A DNA stretch of 43,877 nt from Anaerolineae bacterium. GTDB lineage: Bacteria; Chloroflexota; Anaerolineae; JAFGEY01. Location of the stretch: contig JAFGEY010000547.1 in assembly GCA_016931365.1 (NCBI GenBank), forward strand, positions 1 through 43,877. Reading direction: 5' to 3'. Below are positions 1 to 7,125 of this stretch, piece after piece (position 1 is the first letter of the stretch; each line of letters opens with the position of its first letter). The translations under genes and the position numbers were made by a program. A model generated the notes under the pieces. That model saw only the letters and a program-made list of their open reading frames with translations. It ran no database searches and was not told where the DNA came from.

Positions 1-107
1 ATGAAACTCGCGCCGCACCAGAAAAAGGTGCCGTCAAGGGCGTTGACGACAAAGTTGAAGCGGTAATTGCGCTTGACGAAAGCTTGAATGTCAGATTGAG
101 ATGTCAT
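1..107 (-). CDS. N-terminus of a probable MFS transporter (partial, runs off left edge)
   Basis: Reading the minus strand from ATG at 107 gives 35 codons without a stop up to the window edge. The start MTSQSDIQAFVKRNYRFNF, followed by VVNALDGTFFWCGASF, resembles the first helix of major facilitator transporters that begin with a short cytosolic tail and an aromatic, glycine-rich first segment; this is recalled similarity, not a search. GGAG at 115-118 sits six bases before ATG 107, so that start is preferred over the in-frame ATG at 119, which has no Shine-Dalgarno. It begins 17 bases after the stop of the glycosyltransferase gene and probably belongs to the same transcript. The family call is tentative because only 35 residues are visible. 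Confidence 0.45.
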   Translation of the reverse strand, partial: MTSQSDIQAFVKRNYRFNFVVNALDGTFFWCGASF

Positions 108-124
108 TGATTTCTCCATTGGTT

Positions 125-1693
125 TTATGGTGTCCTGGCAACACGTGGGGATGGCGCGCTCACTTGCGCTGGTCGAGCGCAGTCTTGAGCATACAGAAAC
201 ACCTGCACGTCGACGAACTGCTGCCGGTCGCACAGCGCCAGAGTCCGGGCCAGCACGGGCGGGATCAAGCCCTGAGGATCGGTGTACCAGTTGTGGCTGT
301 AGACCAGCCACACGCGCGAGCGGCCGGCGATCAGACTGTGCAGGTAGGGCAGATCGCCCTCGGCCATCTTGGGTTCGAGGATGCCCCGGTCAAACAGGTC
401 GACCGGCACGCCGCGTTCTTGAACTTGCAGGTCAAAGCGATCCAGGTAATAGTCGAACGGAATTTGCACCCAGGTGGCATTGAACAGCAGCAGATCGTCT
501 GGCCGCGCCTGTCCGGCGACATAGGCGGCGGCTTTGTCCCATTCTTCTTTTTCAAAATGGACATAGTATCTTTGTAGCGAAAAGATATTTAATATCACAA
601 GAAGGACAATTTGGATGACACTCCAACGCCACCTCATCGAAGTGAGGCCAGCAGCCAGCAGCAGGTACAGTGGCACGGTCGTCCAGATCAGCGTGCGGTC
701 GTAAAAAATGGGGCGCTTGAGGCTGACCAGCAGATCGCCGAGAAAGGGGATCAGGAACAGGCCGAGCAGCAGGATCAACGTGCCCAGTCGTCGCCGCAGA
801 TGATAGATGCCCAGCCCGAAAACCGCCGCGTAGACGAGCCAGATCAGGTGTCCCGCGCCGAGATCGTCGGGCAAAAAGGCACACAGAAAGTTTTTGAGCG
901 TTTCGGCTATCTTGCCCCAGGTGGGCGGTGGCAGCCAGAATTCGGCATACACACCCCGGGCCTGGATGACAAACGCAGGCAGCCAAAAACCCCACAGAGC
1001 CAGCACCCCGGCCTGGGCGATCAACCAGTGTTTCAACGGCGGCAACGCGAGCCCGGTTTCGACGCCGAGCCGTTGGGCCAGGATCAGGCTCAAGATGATG
1101 CCGTTGATGGCGATTGGAAACAGGACTGCCGTGTTGTGGGTGAGCATGGTCAGCGCAGTGAAGACAGTATAGATCGCCCACCAGACGCGGACGTGCGGCG
1201 CTTTGAGCAAGCGGGCCACGGCCAGCATCGACAGCACGGCGTTGAAAGCCAGCAGGGCGTACATGCGCGTTTCCTGGGCGAAACGGATATGAAAGGGCGA
1301 TAGGGCCAGCAGCAGCGCGGCCAGTAGCCCGGCGCGGCCATCGATCAGCGTGCGACCCAGCGCAAAGATCAGCGGGATGGTCAGCGCGCTGAACAACGCC
1401 GACAAGGCGCGGATGGTCGCCTCACCGTCGCCCAGGGCGATCCAGCCGTGGAGCAGGATGTAATAGAGCGGCGGGTGCTGGTCGATCTGGACGATCCAGC
1501 GCATCATCGCAGCCCACGGCTGGCGGGCCAGCCAGACGCTAAAGGCCTCGTCGAGCCACAGGCCCTTGCTGCCGATCAGCCACAGGCGCAGCCCGGCGCC
1601 GATCATCGTTACGACGAGCAAGCCAAGATATGGGCAAGTGAGTAATAAACTATCGCCGCCCCGGACAGGTGCGGGGTATTTTAGTTTGTTCAT
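125..1693 (-). CDS. Membrane glycosyltransferase, family 39/ArnT-like
   Basis: A 522-residue polytopic protein. After the first membrane segment it has the loop motif LWLDEAFSV (D48, E49), the acidic pair expected at the catalytic loop of GT-C fold enzymes of the PMT/ArnT (PMT_2, DUF2723-like) type, followed by PPLYYILLHGW and FAQETRMYAL, both typical of that superfamily. About ten further hydrophobic segments follow, and a soluble C-terminal part. Such enzymes transfer a sugar from a polyprenyl-phosphate donor to a protein or lipid on the outer face of the membrane; donor and acceptor here are unknown. The ATG overlaps the stop of the upstream hybrid kinase (ATGA at 1690-1693), so the two are probably translationally coupled. 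Confidence 0.85.
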   Translation of the reverse strand: MNKLKYPAPVRGGDSLLLTCPYLGLLVVTMIGAGLRLWLIGSKGLWLDEAFSVWLARQPWAAMMRWIVQIDQHPPLYYILLHGWIALGDGEATIRALSALFSALTIPLIFALGRTLIDGRAGLLAALLLALSPFHIRFAQETRMYALLAFNAVLSMLAVARLLKAPHVRVWWAIYTVFTALTMLTHNTAVLFPIAINGIILSLILAQRLGVETGLALPPLKHWLIAQAGVLALWGFWLPAFVIQARGVYAEFWLPPPTWGKIAETLKNFLCAFLPDDLGAGHLIWLVYAAVFGLGIYHLRRRLGTLILLLGLFLIPFLGDLLVSLKRPIFYDRTLIWTTVPLYLLLAAGLTSMRWRWSVIQIVLLVILNIFSLQRYYVHFEKEEWDKAAAYVAGQARPDDLLLFNATWVQIPFDYYLDRFDLQVQERGVPVDLFDRGILEPKMAEGDLPYLHSLIAGRSRVWLVYSHNWYTDPQGLIPPVLARTLALCDRQQFVDVQVFLYAQDCARPAQVSAPSPRVARTP

Positions 1694-4600
1694 CGATCCA
1701 ATTCGGCGCGAACCGCCTCGCCCAGGTCGTTGAGGGTATATGGTTTTTTGACAAAACGCCCGGCGCCAAGCTTTTGCGCCTCTTTGACCCGTGCGGTCTC
1801 TGAAAAGCCGCTGGCGATGATTGCCTTTTGACCGGGGTATGACATCGCTACTGCGCGATAGGTATCCAGCCCGTCAAACTTGTCTTCCATAATCATGTCC
1901 AGCAGCACCAGATCGACCTGATGCTGCCGAATATAGTCCACGGCCTGATGCCCGTTTTCGACTGTTTTGACGGCATAGCCCAGCGATTCAAGCAGGCGGC
2001 GGGCGAGGCTGCGCTGCGCCTCCAGGTCATCGACGACGAGGATGGTTTCAACACCCCGGTAACTGAGCTGCGCCCCGGTTGCCACGGGTATTTCTTCGCG
2101 GGTGATCGGGAAATAGAGCACAAAGTCGGTGCCCTGGCCCACCTGCGTGCGCAAGTCGATCTTGCCGTTATGGTCGTGCACCACGCCATAGATCACGGCC
2201 AGTCCCAGGCCGCTGCCGCTGCGGCCCATCTCTTTTGTGGTGTAAAACGGTTCAAAGAGCTTGTCCAGGTCTTTGTCCTCAATGCCGACGCCGCTGTCGC
2301 TCACTTGCAGCAGCACATAGTCACCCGCTTCGACCCGTTCATAGCCAACCAATGGCTGGTCGAGGCTGAGATTTTGCGTGGTGACGGTCAGTTGGCCACC
2401 GTAAGGCATGGCTTCAAAGGCGTTGTTGACCAGATTCATGATCACTTTGGACAGGTGTGGCTCCGACCCGGCGATGGGCAGCGGGTTCGGCTCAAGCTCG
2501 ATCTCGACGGTAACATTGGAATGCCGCGCGCTGGCCTCAATGAAGGATACAGAACGGAAATATTCGTTGATCACGCCGTTCAGGTTGAGCGGCAGCATGC
2601 GATAGATGCCCCGGCGGGCCAAGGTAAGCAGGTCTTGAACCACCACGGCGGCGCGTTCGGCGGCGGCCTGAATCTGCAAAACGTCGTCGCGGACCGGGCT
2701 GTCCGGTGGCAGGTCGCTGAGGATCAGGTCGGGGTAGGCGACCATCGGCCCGAGGATGTTGTTCAGGTCGTGGGCAACGCCGCCGGCGAGCACCCCGAGG
2801 GCTTCCATCCGCTGCGCGCGCTCGAGTTTCTCGCGCAGTTCCTGGCGTTCGGCTTCGGCGCGCACCTGCGCGGTGATATCGCGGTCGAGGCCGACGATCA
2901 GTATCTTGTCTTCTACCTGGATTGGTACGGCATTATATTCGATGACATTTTCCTGACCGTCGGGACGAAGCCAGGAAAATCGCCCGCGGTAGGTTTGGCC
3001 TTGATAGAGCAGTTGTTCGGCAGCTTGATCTCCAGTCAAGACATATTCCACATCCTGTTGAATGGCGCGGGTGTCGCCGATGTTCAGCAGGTCTTCCTTG
3101 TTGCGTCCGGCTATTTCGACGTATCGTTCGTTGCACTCGATCAGCCGACGTGATATGCGCTTGCCGTCGCGGACGTTTTCTTCATAGATACTGATCCCGT
3201 CAAAGGCGTGGTCAAAGATCAGGCGCAGTTTTTCTTCAGAGCGGGCCAACTCTTCCAGTGCGCGCTGCCGCTCCAGATCGGAACGGATGCGGGCCGTGAC
3301 GTCGTCGGTGGTGATGATCTGGCTGTCCATCTGACCGGCGGCGTCAAACTGTGGGGCGATGTTGATCGACAGGTATTTTTGCCGTCCATCGGGCCATTCG
3401 AACGTGTGCAAGATGTTGTAAACCGGTTTGCCAGTTTGCTGAACCTGTTCAAGCGGTGTATTTTCGGGCGAATAGGGTGACTGGTATTCAACGATGCGCC
3501 ACTCTGGCGCGAGATAGCTGTTCGTCTGTTTGTCGCGTTTCAATTCAAACACCTCTTCGGCGCGGGCATTGGCAAAGACGATCTCGCTTTTCAGATCGAC
3601 GACGACGATGCCGGCCGGGCTGGTTTCCATCAGCCGGGAGACAAAGTCGTGTTCCAGGCGCAGATTTTGTTGCGTTTGTATGTATTCGGTAATGTCTCGG
3701 TCAAAGCCGATGGTCAGGGGATGTCCGTCCACGTCGATGGGCACCGCAGCATACTCGATGACGTTCGGAGCGCCGTCGGGGCGAAGCCATGAAAACAGTC
3801 CGGTGTAGGGGGCATGCTCGCGGCGCAGGCGAAGGTTTTGTTCAGCGTTGAACGCCGGGCTGACTTTGGCCTGGAGTCGGCTGGGGTTGTCGAGGGCCAT
3901 CAGTTCAGCTTTGCTGCGGCCAGCCATCTCGGCGTAACGGTCGTTACAATCGATCAGTTTGCGCGTGCCGTTAGGAAATTCCTGGTAGATTGAGATGCCC
4001 TCGAAGACATTGTCATAGATCATCCTGAACTTGTGTTCCGATTCGCGCAGTCCTTGTTCAGCCTGCCTCTGTTCGGTGATGTCGCGGATGATCGATAACC
4101 AATAGGTTTGCTGCGGCTCATCCAGATAAATCCGGCTGGTGGTGCTGGAGACCCAGAACAGGCTACCGTCCTTATGTCGATCCTGATATTCACCCTGAAA
4201 AAAACCATGCTGATCAACTCGGGCGCGGAGCTGCCTGCTAAAGACCTCGAATTCTTCTGTTGTGCCGCCAAACAAGATTTGCGAGCGCTGGCCGACGATT
4301 TCGTCTCGCTCGTAGCCGTACATGTCCAAGAACGCCTGGTTGACATAGGTGACGTGAGTGTCATCATCGACGAGCATTACGGCGTCTTTTACTTGCTGTA
4401 CCACGCTGCGCAACAGGGTTTGCTGCCGTTCTTGCGCTTTGCGCGCGGTGATGTCTTGCACAACGGCAAGTACTGCTTTTTGGCCTTGATAATCGATCAG
4501 CGAGGTGTTGACATCCACCGCGATATGCCGGCCATCTCGTGCGATATGCGTGCCTTCGCAGTGATAGCGTCCTTTGGCGATTTGCTGCACCCATCGATCC

Positions 4601-4956
4601 GAAAATCCGGCGGCAAAATCAGGCGCGTCGATGTCGTGCGCGCGCATCGACAGCAGTTCCTGGCGCGAATAGCCCAACCGGGTGCAGGCCGCCTGGTTGC
4701 AATCGAGGATGTGGCCTGTCTCGTCGTGGACAAACACGGCGTCGTCGATGCCTTCAAAGAGTGCGGACAGGCGTTTTTGGCTGCGGCGCAGTTCGAGCAG
4801 TGTGCGGCGGCGGAGGATCCAGCCGATGAACAACAAGGCGAGCAGCAGGCATGTCGCCACAATGCCTAAACCTAACATAGGCTCCGACGGCCAGCTCTGG
4901 GTTGTCGCAAAGAGGGGTAAAAACACCTCCGACAATCCTATCATCCAGTTTGTCAT
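1690..4956 (-). CDS. Hybrid histidine kinase with five PAS domains and a receiver
   Basis: A 1088-residue sensor. One membrane segment (about 27-49) is followed by PAS domains at about 60-172, 180-297, 305-425, 436-555 and 575-698, a HisKA helix with H729 in GGVAHDLNN, a HATPase domain (NLVNNAFEAMP, DSGVGIEDKD, GSGLGLAVIYG) and a C-terminal receiver with VVDD, phospho-acceptor D1020 (LVLLDMIMED) and FVKKPY. It should autophosphorylate on H729 and pass the phosphate to its own receiver; no histidine phosphotransfer protein is visible nearby. PAS3 and PAS5 are an internal duplication, sharing FSWLRPDG and the NVIEY block. There is almost nothing outside the membrane, so signals are probably sensed in the cytosol. 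GAGGT five to six bases before the ATG supports the start. Confidence 0.92.
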   Translation of the reverse strand: MTNWMIGLSEVFLPLFATTQSWPSEPMLGLGIVATCLLLALLFIGWILRRRTLLELRRSQKRLSALFEGIDDAVFVHDETGHILDCNQAACTRLGYSRQELLSMRAHDIDAPDFAAGFSDRWVQQIAKGRYHCEGTHIARDGRHIAVDVNTSLIDYQGQKAVLAVVQDITARKAQERQQTLLRSVVQQVKDAVMLVDDDTHVTYVNQAFLDMYGYERDEIVGQRSQILFGGTTEEFEVFSRQLRARVDQHGFFQGEYQDRHKDGSLFWVSSTTSRIYLDEPQQTYWLSIIRDITEQRQAEQGLRESEHKFRMIYDNVFEGISIYQEFPNGTRKLIDCNDRYAEMAGRSKAELMALDNPSRLQAKVSPAFNAEQNLRLRREHAPYTGLFSWLRPDGAPNVIEYAAVPIDVDGHPLTIGFDRDITEYIQTQQNLRLEHDFVSRLMETSPAGIVVVDLKSEIVFANARAEEVFELKRDKQTNSYLAPEWRIVEYQSPYSPENTPLEQVQQTGKPVYNILHTFEWPDGRQKYLSINIAPQFDAAGQMDSQIITTDDVTARIRSDLERQRALEELARSEEKLRLIFDHAFDGISIYEENVRDGKRISRRLIECNERYVEIAGRNKEDLLNIGDTRAIQQDVEYVLTGDQAAEQLLYQGQTYRGRFSWLRPDGQENVIEYNAVPIQVEDKILIVGLDRDITAQVRAEAERQELREKLERAQRMEALGVLAGGVAHDLNNILGPMVAYPDLILSDLPPDSPVRDDVLQIQAAAERAAVVVQDLLTLARRGIYRMLPLNLNGVINEYFRSVSFIEASARHSNVTVEIELEPNPLPIAGSEPHLSKVIMNLVNNAFEAMPYGGQLTVTTQNLSLDQPLVGYERVEAGDYVLLQVSDSGVGIEDKDLDKLFEPFYTTKEMGRSGSGLGLAVIYGVVHDHNGKIDLRTQVGQGTDFVLYFPITREEIPVATGAQLSYRGVETILVVDDLEAQRSLARRLLESLGYAVKTVENGHQAVDYIRQHQVDLVLLDMIMEDKFDGLDTYRAVAMSYPGQKAIIASGFSETARVKEAQKLGAGRFVKKPYTLNDLGEAVRAELDR

Positions 4957-5017
4957 CTTGACCTCAAACGTGTTTTTTCAGTTGGCGTCGGGTCGGGTAC
5001 CTCGAACTACCTGATTT

Positions 5018-5046
5018 ATTCTACACTGGTTTGGATGATTTGTACA
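5018..5046 (-). promoter_or_regulatory. Possible promoter of the five-PAS hybrid kinase
   Basis: On the minus strand TGTACA (5041-5046) and TAGAAT (5018-5023) are separated by 17 bases, about 60 bases before the ATG at 4956. The match is moderate. Confidence 0.35.
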
Positions 5047-5062
5047 GCTATGTTTGACCTGT

Positions 5063-5090
5063 TTGCCCAACCTGCCGTCTTTGTGATAAA
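5063..5090 (+). promoter_or_regulatory. Possible promoter of the REC-GAF-PAS kinase
   Basis: TTGCCC (5063-5068) and GATAAA (5085-5090) have a 16-base spacer. TG at 5082-5083 gives an extended -10. It lies about 38 bases before the chosen start codon at 5128. Confidence 0.35.
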
Positions 5091-5127
5091 ATCATCTCTA
5101 GGGGGCAAATTTTTAAGGAGACGACCA

Positions 5128-7065
5128 ATGACCGGCGAACGCATTCTGGTGATCGATGATGGCCCTGAAAATATCCAGTTCATCGTCAATTATGTGCTCA
5201 AACCCAATGGCTACATTCCCCTGACCGCGAGCGATGGCGCTGAAGGGTTGCGCCGGGCGTTAGCCGAAGAACCCGACTTGATCCTGCTTGACATGCAGAT
5301 GCCTCGCATGACCGGCGTTCAGGTGCTGGAAGCGCTTAAAGCGCAGCACAAGGATATCCCTGCCATCTTGATGACCTTTCACGGCTCTGAGGACCTGGTG
5401 ATCCAGGTGTTCCGGTTGGGGGTCAGGGATTACGTGCAAAAACCCTTCCAGGTCGATGAGATGCTGTCAGTCATCGACCGGGCGCTGGCCGAGGTGCGCT
5501 TGCGCCGTGAGCGCGATGAACTGACCGAGCGTCTGCTCTCCAGCAATCGCCAACTCGAAGCGCGGGTGAAAGAGCTGAACATTTTGTACAGCATTGGCAA
5601 GTCGGTCACTGCTGAACTGGACATCGATACCTTGTTCAGTCGCCTCGTCGATGCGGCCGTCTATCTCACCGGGGCTGAAGAAGGTTGGCTGATGCTCGTC
5701 GACGACAAGACGAACGAACTGTACGTGTGCGCGGCCAAGGGCCTGGAAGAGCGACAAGCGCGTAGCCTGCGTCTGCGCGTTGACGACAGCATAGCCGGAG
5801 CAGTGATCAAGAGCGGCGAGCCGATCGTGATCAACAGTGGCGAGCATAAAGTCAAAACCGCCTACCTGGTTCGCTCGCTGATGGCCGTGCCGATCAAGGT
5901 CGGCCGGCGCGCGATTGGCGTGCTAAACGTCGATTATCGGCTCTCCGACCGTGTGTTTGGCAGCGGGACGCTGCACCTGCTTTCCGCACTCGCCGATTAT
6001 GCCTCGATTGCCATTCAAAATGCACGCTTGTTTAATGAGATCCGCGATGCGCGAGGAAAATTGGAGGCCATTCTGACCGGCACGGCTGATGGCATTCTGG
6101 TTGTCGATCCGGAACGGCGCGTATTGCTGCTTAATGGGGCTGCCGCCGACATTCTGGGCTGGCAAAGCGAGGAGACCACGAACCAGTTGCTCGACGACCT
6201 GAATTTGCCCAAGGAACTGAAAACGCTCTTTGAGCAAAAGATCGATGTCATTGCCGACTCGCGCGTCGAGGTGCTCGGCAAAGATGGGCACACCTTTAAC
6301 GCTCACCTGACCACTGTCGCCGAAGTGGGTTTTGTGGTCGTGATGCAGGATGTGACCTATTTCAAAGAGCTGGAATCGCTCAAAAACGAGTTTGTATCCA
6401 CCGTCTCGCACGATCTGCGCTCACCGCTCACTGCCATTCGTGGCTTTGTCGATCTGATCGAAATGACCGGGCCGCTTACTCAACAGCAGACCGCTTTTGT
6501 GGACAAGATCCGCAATGGCGTAGCCGACATTACCGAGTTGATCACCGATCTGCTCGATCTCAGCCGGATCGAGCGCGGCGTCGAATTTGAGGTGGCTCCG
6601 CTCGACCTGGAAACGATTATTTTCGAGTCAGTCGATGTGCTGCATGGGCTCGCGGCGGCCAAAAAACAGCAAGTGGACCTTTCGCTTGCGTCAGGGCTGT
6701 CTCCGGTGCTGGGGAACCGCATCCGATTGGGGCAGGTGGTCAAGAATCTGGTCGGCAATGCGATCAAGTACACACCAGAACGGGGCCACATTCGCGTGTC
6801 AGCAGAGGAGCGCGACGGCCAAATCCTGGTTCACGTTCGGGATTCAGGCATTGGCATTTCCGCCGCCGATCAGGCCCAATTGTTTGAAAGGTTTTTTCGG
6901 ATCAGGCGGCCCGAAACGGACGACATTCCCGGCACAGGCCTGGGGTTGGCGATCACCAAGACGATTATCGAGCAGCATGGTGGGCGAATCTGGGTGGAAA
7001 GCGAACTAAACCGGGGAAGCACGTTCACCTTTCTGGTGCCGGCTTTTCGTTCATCTGGACGTTAA
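5128..7065 (+). CDS. REC-GAF-PAS histidine kinase
   Basis: A 645-residue cytosolic kinase with an N-terminal receiver (VIDDG; phospho-acceptor D55 in LILLDMQMP; VQKPF), a coiled linker, a GAF domain (about 140-305), a small PAS domain (about 315-425), HisKA with H428 in VSTVSHDLRSPL, and HATPase (NLVGNAIKYTP, DSGIGI, GTGLGLAI). Carrying the receiver in front of the kinase means it may be controlled by an upstream phosphodonor. ATG 5128 is chosen because AAGGAG (5115-5120) lies seven bases upstream and the receiver starts at once; an in-frame ATG at 5035 has no ribosome site. The PAS-HisKA part is closely related in sequence to the kinases at 24275 and 25813. It runs divergently from the five-PAS kinase. 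Confidence 0.9.
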   Translation: MTGERILVIDDGPENIQFIVNYVLKPNGYIPLTASDGAEGLRRALAEEPDLILLDMQMPRMTGVQVLEALKAQHKDIPAILMTFHGSEDLVIQVFRLGVRDYVQKPFQVDEMLSVIDRALAEVRLRRERDELTERLLSSNRQLEARVKELNILYSIGKSVTAELDIDTLFSRLVDAAVYLTGAEEGWLMLVDDKTNELYVCAAKGLEERQARSLRLRVDDSIAGAVIKSGEPIVINSGEHKVKTAYLVRSLMAVPIKVGRRAIGVLNVDYRLSDRVFGSGTLHLLSALADYASIAIQNARLFNEIRDARGKLEAILTGTADGILVVDPERRVLLLNGAAADILGWQSEETTNQLLDDLNLPKELKTLFEQKIDVIADSRVEVLGKDGHTFNAHLTTVAEVGFVVVMQDVTYFKELESLKNEFVSTVSHDLRSPLTAIRGFVDLIEMTGPLTQQQTAFVDKIRNGVADITELITDLLDLSRIERGVEFEVAPLDLETIIFESVDVLHGLAAAKKQQVDLSLASGLSPVLGNRIRLGQVVKNLVGNAIKYTPERGHIRVSAEERDGQILVHVRDSGIGISAADQAQLFERFFRIRRPETDDIPGTGLGLAITKTIIEQHGGRIWVESELNRGSTFTFLVPAFRSSGR

Positions 7066-7125
7066 GATATGTGAATTTAGTTTTACGATGCAACTCGGAC
7101 GACATCCTGTCCAGGCTGCGCTGTG

